This document shows positions 1 through 8,673 of a DNA stretch of 64,000 nt, piece after piece. The notes under the pieces are model-generated. The model worked only from the letters and a program-made list of their open reading frames with translations, did no database searches and had not been told where the DNA came from. The DNA comes from Candidatus Poribacteria bacterium (GTDB taxonomy: Bacteria; Poribacteria; WGA-4E; WGA-3G), in contig JAPPES010000005.1 in NCBI GenBank assembly GCA_028824125.1, positions 6,228-70,227 on the forward strand. The letters are read 5' to 3'. Every line of letters starts with the position of its first letter. Position 1 is the first letter of the stretch. The translations under genes were made by a program, and so were the position numbers.

Positions 1-125
1 AACCAATTAAAAAATATATCTCGGCCCCCCCCCCCGGTTTTGGGTTTTTACACCCCCCCCCCAAACAAAACCACCAACAAATTAACCGCCTCAAAAAAAA
101 ACCCCCCCCCTACAGAGGTGGTGGA
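1..125. other. Low-complexity contig end, probably assembly noise
   Basis: Runs of 9 to 13 C and blocks of A or T follow each other with no coding frame. This base pattern is unlike the rest of the window and looks like unreliable sequence at a contig edge. Downstream, around 172-193, there is a sequence resembling the TIR found at 44514 and 36525 (cttaaattgacgcctatgg type), so the true edge may lie in a repeat. Confidence 0.6.
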
Positions 126-210
126 AGCTTATAAATCCTACAAGAGAGGATCAAGCAATTTGTACTTAAGTTGACACCTAAAGGTTTGGCACATATCTAC
201 AACCACTTTC

Positions 211-1698
211 TTACCAATCCTCAACCAATTGCACCAACAACCGAACACCGTAGCCAGATGCTCCTTCTGGGATATAGGTAGAATTTTTCACTCCCCAAGC
301 AGTACCTGCAATATCAAGGTGAACCCACGGGTATCCTTCAGCGAATTTCTTCAGAAATGCACCGCCTGCAAGTGTGCCAGCAGTGCCATCCCCAATGTTC
401 TGCACATCAGCAACTTTACTTTTTACCCCTTCATCATAATCATCCCAAAGCGGTAATTCCCAAACGCGTTCATGCGTTTTTTCAGCTGCCTTCTTTATTT
501 TTTCCATTAAAGCGTCATCGGTCCCCATTGCTCCCGCGGCGACATGTCCGAGACAAGTAATGACAGCACCGGTAAGCGTGGCTAAATCAATAACACCTTG
601 CGGTTCATATTGGGCAGTCCATCCGAGTGCATCAGCCAAAATTAGTCTTCCTTCGGCATCAGTATTGAGGATTTCGATTGTTTTTCCACCGTAAGATGTG
701 ACAACGTCTCCCGGCTTAATTGCAGTTGAACCCGGCATATTCTCTGTTGTCGCTATCACACCGACCACGCGTACATTCGGTTTAAGATGTCCAATTACCT
801 GCATTGCGCCTAAAACTGCTGCTGCACCCGACATGTCGTGCTTCATCTCGTGCATGCCGCCTCCAGATTTAAGTGAGATTCCACCAGTATCAAAGGTAAT
901 GCCTTTTCCAACCAGTGCGACGGTATCGTGTCCTTCACCTTCAGGGGTATATTCCAAAATGATAAAGCGCGGATCTTCGGCACTGCCCTGCGCAACGGCT
1001 AACAGCGTGCGGAAACCTTTTTCCTCAAGTGTCGGTTTGTCAAAAACTGTACAGTTGAGTCCTACCGTTTCTGCTACCTCTTCAGCCTTTTCAGCAAGTT
1101 GTGTCGGTGTAAGGTGGTTCCCAGGTTGATTGCTGAGATCGCGAGCAAGGATAGTTCCTTTAGCAATCGTCTGTCCTCTTTCAACAATACGTTCCAGTGA
1201 CGATTTTTCTGCCTCACTTCCTACGAGAAGAGACATAGATTCAAGGATTTTATCTTCGTCTTTATTATCGTCTTTTTGTGTTTTGTGTTGTTTAAATTCA
1301 TAGAGTGAGAGAAGACTTGCCTCAACAGCTGCCTGTGCCCAATCGTCTTGTGTTTCGGGAGGAATGGGAACAGTGATAGATTTCAGTCCCATATCGCGTG
1401 CCTGACGAGCGGTATGTCCAGCGACCTGACGCACCTTTTCCGCGTTGAGTTCTGCATATACACCGAGACCAACCAAGATGATACGTGGGGCAGTTATAGC
1501 ACCGTTTGTATAAAGCACACTGGTTGTCTTCGGTTTGCCTTTGAAGTCTCCGAGGTTCAAAAACGCTTGTATGCGTCCCTCTAAAGCAGCGTCAGCGGCT
1601 AAGAGTAACTCATTGTGGAAGTCATCTTCAAGGATAGGGATAAGCACAGCATCGGTTTCTGATTGGCGAAAATCGCCAATTTCGACAGTAATGTTCAT
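211..1698 (-). CDS. pepA: Leucyl aminopeptidase (cytosol aminopeptidase, M17)
   Basis: A cytosolic metallo-exopeptidase of 495 aa that removes N-terminal residues, especially Leu, from peptides. The length is normal for the family. A variable N-terminal domain spans about residues 1-165 and the catalytic domain about 180-490. The family signature NTDAEGRL is at 346-353. Two-metal ligands are seen at K265, D270, D288, D347 and E349, and the catalytic K277 and R351 are present. An unusual lysine/aspartate-rich linker (QKDDNKDEDK, 141-150) lies between the domains. The gene is monocistronic as far as can be seen and convergent with nothing. Family assignment is firm. Confidence 0.97.
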   Translation of the reverse strand: MNITVEIGDFRQSETDAVLIPILEDDFHNELLLAADAALEGRIQAFLNLGDFKGKPKTTSVLYTNGAITAPRIILVGLGVYAELNAEKVRQVAGHTARQARDMGLKSITVPIPPETQDDWAQAAVEASLLSLYEFKQHKTQKDDNKDEDKILESMSLLVGSEAEKSSLERIVERGQTIAKGTILARDLSNQPGNHLTPTQLAEKAEEVAETVGLNCTVFDKPTLEEKGFRTLLAVAQGSAEDPRFIILEYTPEGEGHDTVALVGKGITFDTGGISLKSGGGMHEMKHDMSGAAAVLGAMQVIGHLKPNVRVVGVIATTENMPGSTAIKPGDVVTSYGGKTIEILNTDAEGRLILADALGWTAQYEPQGVIDLATLTGAVITCLGHVAAGAMGTDDALMEKIKKAAEKTHERVWELPLWDDYDEGVKSKVADVQNIGDGTAGTLAGGAFLKKFAEGYPWVHLDIAGTAWGVKNSTYIPEGASGYGVRLLVQLVEDW

Positions 1699-1808
1699 AA
1701 ATATTCCTTTCTATTTAGTTCGCAGCATGAATGGCTTTCGCTTCTGACTTTCAAAAGCGTAATAATTTGAGAGTAACTCTGTTTCTGATTGCTAAAAGCA
1801 GGATGCTA

Positions 1809-2114
1809 TTAAGATTTACGCATTCCCGTCAAAACGACAAGGGGTTCCGTGCTTGTGACGGTTAATGAGTGATAGGTATTCGCGGGGACGTCAATTCGAT
1901 CCCCTCGTTTGACGGTGTCGTGGTCATCGGCGACTTTTACATCTGCTGTGCCAGATAACACACACACGACTTCATCTTGACTATGGATATAATCAAGATA
2001 AGCACCGCCGGGACGACCTGTCCACTGATATGCATCAAAACCCTCAGATTGCAATTGCTCTTTTAAGGCATCGGTATCATCATTGTCTTCTAACCAACAT
2101 GTTTTCCATTTCAT
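1809..2114 (-). CDS. Small cupin-domain protein
   Basis: A 101-aa single-domain cupin, the beta-barrel fold that often binds a metal or small ligand. Visible cupin hallmarks are a Gly/Asp-rich strand region around QDEVVCVLSGTADV and the second motif region GDRIDVPANTYHSL. The first motif lacks the usual His pair, so metal binding is uncertain. The start codon overlaps the stop of the upstream antitoxin gene by 4 nt (ATGA arrangement), implying translational coupling with the toxin-antitoxin operon. The substrate cannot be read from the sequence. Confidence 0.75.
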   Translation of the reverse strand: MKWKTCWLEDNDDTDALKEQLQSEGFDAYQWTGRPGGAYLDYIHSQDEVVCVLSGTADVKVADDHDTVKRGDRIDVPANTYHSLTVTSTEPLVVLTGMRKS

Positions 2115-2452
2115 TTGCCAACTCCAAGTATATCTGTTACGTTTTTTATATCATCATTTTCTGATAGCGTACCCCGATCTTTGATATGACGTTCCAACCG
2201 ATCCCGAAAGTCAGAAAGGCATTCCAAGCTGAAATGGTCATCGTCTCCATTCTTGAGTTTCAAGATGTCTGCCAGGTCAACTGCCAGAAGTTTCGCTGCC
2301 TTCACGTTTCTTAACCGAGACTTCTTGAGAAGTGTAAATACTTCAAAAGTCAACTTCGTTCGAAACGACAAGGCTTCGGCCTCTTTATCAGAAAAACCTA
2401 TATCCTTAAACACATTTCCACTGCTTTTCTCAAATTTCACATCATCATACAT
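2111..2452 (-). CDS. HigA-type antitoxin with XRE helix-turn-helix
   Basis: A 113-aa protein resembling the phage-associated XRE/HigA antitoxin family. A helix-turn-helix is predictable around residues 25-75: EAEALSFRTKLTFEV, then VKAAKLLAVDLADILKLKNG. It follows a HigB/Gp49-like toxin frame, whose stop overlaps this start by about 8 nt, which is the toxin-first order typical of higBA. Antitoxins of this type bind and inhibit the toxin and repress their own operon (family knowledge). The C-terminal 30 residues are acidic and carry no recognised domain. Here the antitoxin is intact while the toxin is broken. Confidence 0.7.
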   Translation of the reverse strand: MYDDVKFEKSSGNVFKDIGFSDKEAEALSFRTKLTFEVFTLLKKSRLRNVKAAKLLAVDLADILKLKNGDDDHFSLECLSDFRDRLERHIKDRGTLSENDDIKNVTDILGVGK

Positions 2453-2803
2453 ATATTCCTTCCATTTCTTTTACTCGTTTTAAGTGTTGCTTGATAAGGT
2501 CTATTTCTCTTTTTGGGGTTCTTATCCCTCGTGTTGATTTTTTCTCAAAACAATGTAGGACATACAACCGTTCTCGGATGCTCACCGTGTAAACAGCCCG
2601 ATATGCATTGTTAGAATGTCGGGCAACAATCTGTAGGACTCCTGTCCCGAGACCTCGCATCGGTTTAGCGGTCGGATGTTATCTCCGAGCTGAGCGTATT
2701 CCAACGCTTTGCCAATTGTTTGTCTGGCCTCTTTGGGAAATCGCCGCAGTTGTTCACGCGAATCCCCAACCCATACAACTTCTTTCATATACACCTCTTT
2801 CAA
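2445..2803 (-). pseudogene. Frameshifted HigB/Gp49-like toxin
   Basis: Two overlapping reverse frames together make one Gp49/HigB-type mRNA interferase. Frame 1 (from 2803) reads MKEVVWVGDSREQLRRFPKE through GDNIRP. Frame 2 then supplies AKPMRGLGTGVLQIV, YRAVYTV and YVLHCFEKKS, ending in a basic helix. The family normally has a continuous AKPM(K/R)GLG segment, so the break lies at about 2666-2673 and would be repaired by one added base. Start ATGs are at 2803 and 2788. Either the toxin is inactivated, or this is a sequencing or assembly indel, or a programmed frameshift (least likely, with no slippery run seen). The intact antitoxin follows. Confidence 0.7.
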
Positions 2804-2827
2804 GGGTACTTACTTCCTAAAAAACGC

Positions 2828-5524
2828 TTAAAGAGGTTCTAATTTCACTGGACAAACCTTTAATTCGGCTGTGTGGGTTATAGGATCATAGCCTGAGCCT
2901 GTTAAAAGATTGACAGGCACATCGGCGAAACTGAAACTGGCAAAAACGGTACCACGCGGTGAGCGATTCGTTGCTTTAACTTTAATGTTGATACTTCCGC
3001 GCGCGCTGCTCATTTTGCACCATTCACCATCCGTCAATTCCCATTTTTGGAGGTCAGCGGGGTTTACTTCAAGGGATTCTTCAGGTAATAGATAATCAAT
3101 TCCTTGTGCTCTACCTGTTTGAGTCCGTGTGTGATAGGATTGCAAACGTCTTCCAGTCGTTAGCCATACAGGAAACTCAGCACTAATTGTCTCAGCAGGG
3201 TCTCGGTAGTGAACGTTGGAAAAGATTCCTTTCCCATTCACGAATGTATCTTCGTGTAAGCGCGGTGTGCCAGGGTGTTCTTTGTGTGGAACAGGCCACT
3301 GATATTCACTTTTCTCAATACGTTCCCAATCCAATCCTGCATAGATAGGTGAAAGGTGACAAAGTTCGTTGAAAATCGGTTTTGGCGCGTCAAATTCAAA
3401 CCCATCGAATCCGAGTCGCTTTGCGATTTGGCAGATAATCCACCAATCGGGCTTCGCTTTACCGAGAGGTGGGACAGCAGCGCGCATTCGTTGCACGCGG
3501 CGTTCTGTGTTTGTGCAGACTCCATCTGTTTCACCCCATGCAGTTGCGGGCAGCACAACGTCGGCAAGTTCTGCGGTTTCGGTCAGAAAGATGTCAATTA
3601 CAACCAGATGTTCTAAAGAACGAAGTGCATGTTCACAATGCTCACGATCAGGATCAGATAATAATGTATTTTCGCCATCAATGAGCATCGCATGGATACT
3701 ATCACCGCAAAGTTCTAAAGCAGTTACCTTTGTGATACCTTTCTCAAGATCAATTTCCTTACCATAAGCTACTTTGAATTTTGCCTGATGCTTGGGATCA
3801 GTGACAGACTGAAAACCGGGATAGTTGTTAGGTAGCGCGCCGCTATCGCCTGCACCTTGTATGTTATTTTGCCCGCGCATCGGGTTAATACCTGTCCCCT
3901 CGCGTCCGATATTGCCTGTCATTAACGCAAGGTTGCACAAACTCTGAACATTCTCCACACCGCAGATATGTTCTGTAATACCAAGCGTATAGTAGATAGC
4001 ACTCTTATCCGCAGTGCCGTACCACATCGCTGCAGTCTCAATGTCCTTTGCTGGCACACCTGTGATAGATTCTGCCCATTCTGGTGTCCATTGACTGATA
4101 TGTTCAAAGAAGTCATCAAATCCTGTTGTGCGATTTTCGATAAATTCTTCATCAATTAACCCTTCACGAGCAATAACGTGCGCCATTCCAAGCAGTAATG
4201 CAGTATCTGAACCTACACGGAGCGGGAGATACAGATGTGACATCTCTGCCAATCCAATACGTCTTGGGTCTGCCACAATGAGTTTAGCACCACGTGCGAT
4301 TGCTTTCTTTAATCCAGTCGCTGCCACTGGATGGCATTCTGTCATATTTGTGCCGATACAGAAAATAATATCAGGTTTCTGCATATCAACGAGCGGATTA
4401 GACATCGCCCCACGTCCGATTGTTGCTGCCAGACCGGCAACAGTCGGGGCGTGTCAGGCACGGCTGCAATTGTCAATATAGTTTGTGCCAAAACCTGCAC
4501 GGATAAACTTCTGCATCAGGTACGATGCTTCACTCGGTGCACGCCCAGAGGCAATGCCGTAGATGCTATACCTGCCGTGTTCAGCATGGACTTTTCTAAA
4601 ACCCGCAGCAGCTTTATCAAGCGCATCTTCCCATGTGGCTTCATGGAATTCGCCATCGTCACCACGAATAAGCGGTGTTTTTAATCTATCAGGATGTTGC
4701 ACAAAGTCATAAGCAAATTGTCCCTTGACACAAAGCGCTCCTTGATTCGCGGGTCCGTCCATAGCAGGATGGATACCAACAATTTTTTCGTCATTTGTTA
4801 GCACATCAACGGAGCAACCAACGCCGCAATAAGGGCAAATGGTACGGGTTTTGTTGAGTGCAGCATCAGCAACCTCATCAACAGCGCGGAGCGCTTTTTT
4901 GTCGGCAAGTGCACCTGTCGGACAGGTCTGGATACATTGTCCACAAAAAGTACAAGCGGAGTCTTTGAGAAGACCATCAAATTCTGTTGTGATCTGTGTA
5001 CGAAAACCGCGATTCATCACGTTGATGGCATGATCCCCCTCTTGTTCGGCACAAACCCTTACACAACGGTAACAAGAGATACAGAGATCGTAATCTCTGA
5101 GTATAAAAGGATTTTCATCTACTTTGCTGGTGCCGGATTTTGTCCCCGTTATATTTGTTCCCTCGATTTCGTACTTGTCACGAAGACTCATCAGCTCACT
5201 GGAAGCGTAACCGCGTAGCGGATGTACATCTACTTCGCGATTTTCACCAATCACCATCTCAAGCAGTGTCTTCCGATACTTCTCTATTGTATCGGTTGCA
5301 GTACGGATAACCATCCCAGCGGTGGCTTTTGTTGTACAAGATGCGACAGGATTACGTGCGCCTTCTAATTCAACGATGCACAGACGACATCCACCAAACG
5401 ATTCCAGGCGTGGATCATAACAAAGCGTTGGAATCTCTTTTTGATGTCGTTGTGCAACTTCAAGCACAGTTTCACCTTCGGAAAAGGTGACTTCAACGTC
5501 ATCAATTTGCATTTTTTGCGCCAT
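2828..5524 (-). CDS. fdhA: Selenocysteine formate dehydrogenase, catalytic subunit
   Basis: Molybdenum or tungsten formate dehydrogenase, interconverting formate and CO2, about 898 aa when the in-frame TGA at 4454-4456 is read as Sec (residue 357). The two open halves are in the same frame with 16 codons between the TGA and the first downstream Met. The context DNCSRA-U-HAPTV matches the family's Sec/Cys-His active site. Domain order: plant-type 2Fe-2S (CRLC, about 40-65), a His-rich segment lacking the usual cysteines, two 4Fe-4S motifs (CISCYRC and CTFCGQC), the Mo-bis-MGD Fe4S4 motif CPYCGVGC, the large molybdopterin domain, and a C-terminal dinucleotide-binding domain. The architecture resembles soluble NAD(P)-linked enzymes of about 900 aa. 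ATG at 5524 is preferred over TTG at 5545 because GGTGGAAG precedes it. No partner subunit gene is adjacent. Confidence 0.92.
4416..4456 (-). promoter_or_regulatory. UGA Sec codon and SECIS-like hairpin of fdhA
   Basis: TGA at 4456-4454 is followed after exactly 18 nt by GGTCT (4435-4431). That is the same spacing and apical-loop sequence as in the well-known E. coli fdhF SECIS. Flanking GCC and GGC can pair around the loop, and GTTGC/GCAAC offers an alternative outer pairing. This element would recruit SelB with Sec-tRNA so that UGA is decoded. Confidence 0.8.
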
Positions 5525-5579
5525 AGTCCGTGCTTCCACCTTCAAAAAGGATTACAGATTGTGCTGAATAAATAAGATT

Positions 5580-6617
5580 TCACTCCGCTTCAGTGAAATC
5601 AATTTGCGGAACCTCAAGTTCACCGGAAAGAATTTTGGCTTTTGCCGCTTCAACGGCATCAAGTACCTCTTGTGGTATTTTATCTTTCAGCTTAGGGTTA
5701 TAAGTTAGCGTGATTGCTTGATCTCTCAGCATGTTGAATGTGTAGATCTGTTTTTTGAATTTACCTTCTTTAACGATTTTAGCAATCTCAACAAAGGCTT
5801 TCGGGGTAATCACAGCGTTCGCAAGCACTGTTGTCTCGGATATCTCACTTTTGTCTCGATTTGCCCCAAATGTGTATACCGTTTTTCCCTCTGCTTGAGC
5901 GTTTTCTGCAGCGTGAAAAGCGCCAAGTCCTGCTGCATCTGCATTTGGGAACAGAAAGTCGACACCTTCATTAATAAGTGCTAATGAGAGCTCCTTGCCT
6001 TTCACAGCATCTTCCCAATTGCCCACATATACCTTGCGGACCTCTATATCAGGATTAACACTTTTCGCGCCTGCTTCAAAAGCGATAAAAGTACTCTTGA
6101 CAGAAGGAATTTCATCGCCGCCAATAGTGCCAAGTTTATTTTCTTGTGTCATCATGCCTGCCATTATGCCTAAAAGGTAGGCGGGTTGCTCAACGCGAAA
6201 ATTCACTGGCGAAATATTGTCAGTAATAGTGCCTCCCGAAGAGGTAATAAAAATTGTGTCAGGAAAATCGGAGGCTACCGCTTTTGCGGGGCCTTGAAAT
6301 TCATAACCGTGCCCGAAGACAAGGTCGTACCCTTTTTCCGCGTAAAAACGGAAGTGTTGTTCTTGTTCAGTAGGTGTGCCACTCACAACATATTTAACTG
6401 TTGCCTCAAGTTCCTTTTCGATTGCTTGAAGCCCTTCATAAGCTAAAGCATTCCACCCTGCGTCTGTAATATCGGCTGGGAGCAGCATCGCAACCTTAAA
6501 TCCATCTTTTGTCGTTGTATCTGCACATCCAACAAGCAGGGATCCGAGGACGAATAGGCATCCCATGCACAGCACAACTTTTGTGCTAATCTTATTTGAC
6601 CAACAAACCTGTTTCAT
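5580..6617 (-). CDS. BMP/PnrA-family substrate-binding lipoprotein
   Basis: A periplasmic binding lipoprotein of 345 aa in the BMP family (nucleoside or other small-ligand receptors of ABC importers). A signal peptide with lipobox LLVGC ends at about residue 30. The mature protein opens with the family strand VAMLLPADITDAGWN and carries GTIGGDEIPSV and FLFPNADAAGLGAF in the expected places. SD AGGAGAAA precedes the ATG. No ABC permease or ATPase lies nearby. The upstream neighbours are TRAP membrane subunits, which lack their own DctP receptor here, but a BMP protein is not known to serve TRAP systems. It has its own promoter. Confidence 0.88.
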   Translation of the reverse strand: MKQVCWSNKISTKVVLCMGCLFVLGSLLVGCADTTTKDGFKVAMLLPADITDAGWNALAYEGLQAIEKELEATVKYVVSGTPTEQEQHFRFYAEKGYDLVFGHGYEFQGPAKAVASDFPDTIFITSSGGTITDNISPVNFRVEQPAYLLGIMAGMMTQENKLGTIGGDEIPSVKSTFIAFEAGAKSVNPDIEVRKVYVGNWEDAVKGKELSLALINEGVDFLFPNADAAGLGAFHAAENAQAEGKTVYTFGANRDKSEISETTVLANAVITPKAFVEIAKIVKEGKFKKQIYTFNMLRDQAITLTYNPKLKDKIPQEVLDAVEAAKAKILSGELEVPQIDFTEAE

Positions 6618-6651
6618 AAAATATTTCTCCTATATAGTATTGACTGAGGCT

Positions 6652-6680
6652 ATTATAACATATTTGTCAAGGGTTGTAAA
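6652..6680 (-). promoter_or_regulatory. Sigma-70-type promoter for BMP lipoprotein
   Basis: On the minus strand, TTTACA (6680-6675) and TATAAT (6657-6652) are separated by 17 nt. They sit about 35 nt before the start codon of the BMP gene, so it can be transcribed independently of the TRAP genes. Confidence 0.6.
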
Positions 6681-6769
6681 TTGTAAAGTTGCCTAAAATT
6701 CAAATTTCAGACAACTCAGCAAAAATCGGGGAGTTTAGGTTGAAATATTTACAGTGAGTCTTTGGCAGT

Positions 6770-8077
6770 TCAAAACAACGACTCTGTCGTTTTCCCAAGT
6801 ACCTCCGGCAGCCATAGACTCAACTCTGGAATATAAGTTACAAGGATTAAAGCTATTAACAACAAACCGATGAACAATAAAACAGACCTGTAGAGTAGGA
6901 CAACCGATTTGTCAAACTTCATGCTTGAAATAAACAAATTCATTCCTACTGGCGGTGTGAGGTAACCGATTTCAAGATTTGTTAATATAATAATGCCGAG
7001 GTGTGCTTTATCAATACCGAGTTCTTCAGCAATAGGTAAAAGTAGTGGGACAACGATAACAATAGCGGAAAAGATGTCCACCAAACACCCAACTATAAGT
7101 AGGAATATATTAAGACCAATGAGTGTAATAACTCGGTTTGAAGTTATGGATTGAATCCACTCCACGACGTTTTGGGGAACTTCAAGTGTGACCAAATAGC
7201 TTTTTAATCCCAAGGCGAGACCGAGGATAATTAGGATTGCCCCGACCAGTAACATACTCTCTTTGACAAGATATGGTAACTTTTTTACAGAAATTGATCG
7301 GTGAATACAGATTTCTACGACACAGACATATATGACTGTTAATGCAGCAACTTCATCAATCAAAACCTTACCTGAGAGGATGCCTCCTAATACAAGAAAT
7401 GGTAAGAGTAGTTCCCATTTCGCATCCCAGAGTGTGCGTGCGAAATCTGACAAACTAAACGGGGTCGTTTCTGTCCGCTTGAAAACGCTCCATCCGCTGC
7501 AGTAGAGGCTAAGGATGGTGAGAATAAGTATCCCCGGAATAATCCCAGCAAAGAACATCGTATCAATCCTGATCTGAGCAACAATGGCATAAAGGATGAG
7601 AGGGATACTTGGTGGAAACAGGAGCCCAATACTGCCGGAAGCTGTGACCAAACCGAGGGAGAATTGCTCACTGTAACTACGTTTAAGGATAGGATAGAGC
7701 AAGCCTCCGAGTGCCACAATTGTTATACCAGAAGCCCCTGTGAATGTTGTAAAGAAAGCGCAAGTACCAAGCACTACAATAGCGATACCACCCGGCAGCC
7801 AACCGACACTTGCACGCGCAAATCCAACCAATCGCTGTGGCGCTTTTCCTTCGGCAATAACATATCCAGCGAACGTAAAGAGCGGAATGATCAGAATCGA
7901 CGGGTTATCTGTAAGACTGTTGAATTCAATTAGAATCGCTTCAAGTATTGAAAGTGGTGATCCTTCTGATGCGGCATAAGTGGCGTATCCGATAATTGAT
8001 GCTCCACCGAGTAAAACAAATAGAGCACCGCCAAAAAGAGCGAAGGCTACTAATCCGATGCCAATGAGTAATCCCAT
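6770..8077 (-). CDS. dctM: TRAP transporter large permease (DctM)
   Basis: The large membrane subunit of a tripartite ATP-independent periplasmic transporter, 435 aa, with about 12 hydrophobic segments. It drives Na+ or H+ coupled uptake of an organic acid captured by a periplasmic receptor. Family features include GGASIIGYATYA near the N-terminus, the GASGITIVALGGLLYPIL stretch, GLLFPPSIPLILYAIV, and the late NLEIGYLTPPVGMNLF motif. Its ATG shares one base with the dctQ stop (TAATG), so the two are translationally coupled. The expected DctP receptor gene is not found in the window. Confidence 0.93.
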   Translation of the reverse strand: MGLLIGIGLVAFALFGGALFVLLGGASIIGYATYAASEGSPLSILEAILIEFNSLTDNPSILIIPLFTFAGYVIAEGKAPQRLVGFARASVGWLPGGIAIVVLGTCAFFTTFTGASGITIVALGGLLYPILKRSYSEQFSLGLVTASGSIGLLFPPSIPLILYAIVAQIRIDTMFFAGIIPGILILTILSLYCSGWSVFKRTETTPFSLSDFARTLWDAKWELLLPFLVLGGILSGKVLIDEVAALTVIYVCVVEICIHRSISVKKLPYLVKESMLLVGAILIILGLALGLKSYLVTLEVPQNVVEWIQSITSNRVITLIGLNIFLLIVGCLVDIFSAIVIVVPLLLPIAEELGIDKAHLGIIILTNLEIGYLTPPVGMNLFISSMKFDKSVVLLYRSVLLFIGLLLIALILVTYIPELSLWLPEVLGKTTESLF

Positions 8078-8661
8078 TAGTCCACTTCTCCTTCAATATC
8101 AGCCTGAGGGTGTTCACGTTCTGTCAAATTGATAAAAATCTGCAGCACTAAGTGAATCCCAATCAGGATAAACCCTATCGGGATAATCGTTTTTGCCCAC
8201 CAAAGCGGGATAGGCCCTATCAGTGTTGCAGGACTATCCTGTTCTTTCATAAGAAATTCAAAACCGAAATAGGCTAAAATACTCACGATAATCAGACTGA
8301 GAATATCAATAATATAGGCACTGAAACGCATGATGCGTTTCGGTAAAATCCGGCTGAGAATATCTATATTAATGTGCCGTCTTTCACAGGAAGCGAGGGC
8401 TGCACCAAAAAAACACAGCCAGAGAATTAGATGCTGCAACATCGGGGCACTCCATGACAAGAGCCATTGGATTCCAAAATGAGGCAATATATAACGCGCG
8501 ACGATTTTGAGGACTGCCAGTCCTACCAGCATTGCCACAATCAGACATAACACACCGATTTCAAATTTACCAAGGAGGGTATTTACGCGCTTGAGGAATA
8601 TATTTATGCGCTGAAGGACAATCTTTATGTGTTGTAAGTAGTTCCTGAAAGAAGATTCCAT
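8077..8661 (-). CDS. dctQ: TRAP transporter small permease (DctQ)
   Basis: The small membrane subunit of the TRAP transporter, about 194 aa with four hydrophobic helices. The family-typical segment around LILWLCFFGAALASCERRHI is present, with the conserved R-R-H-I turn. ATG at 8661 is chosen over an upstream TTG because AGAGGA lies 6 nt before it. It lies 12 nt downstream of a LarA-family gene and directly upstream of dctM, so racemase-like enzyme and importer are probably cotranscribed. This suggests that the transported ligand is an alpha-hydroxy acid (inference). Confidence 0.9.
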   Translation of the reverse strand: MESSFRNYLQHIKIVLQRINIFLKRVNTLLGKFEIGVLCLIVAMLVGLAVLKIVARYILPHFGIQWLLSWSAPMLQHLILWLCFFGAALASCERRHINIDILSRILPKRIMRFSAYIIDILSLIIVSILAYFGFEFLMKEQDSPATLIGPIPLWWAKTIIPIGFILIGIHLVLQIFINLTEREHPQADIEGEVD

Positions 8662-8673
8662 CAAATTCCTCTG

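Noticed and set aside
698-1129. 143-aa plus-strand frame opposite pepA
   Set aside because: Shadow of the aminopeptidase coding sequence with no SD or domain.
4454-4456. Ordinary stop codon producing two separate formate dehydrogenase fragments
   Set aside because: The frame is unbroken, the position is the catalytic Sec/Cys, and a SECIS-like loop has the correct spacing.
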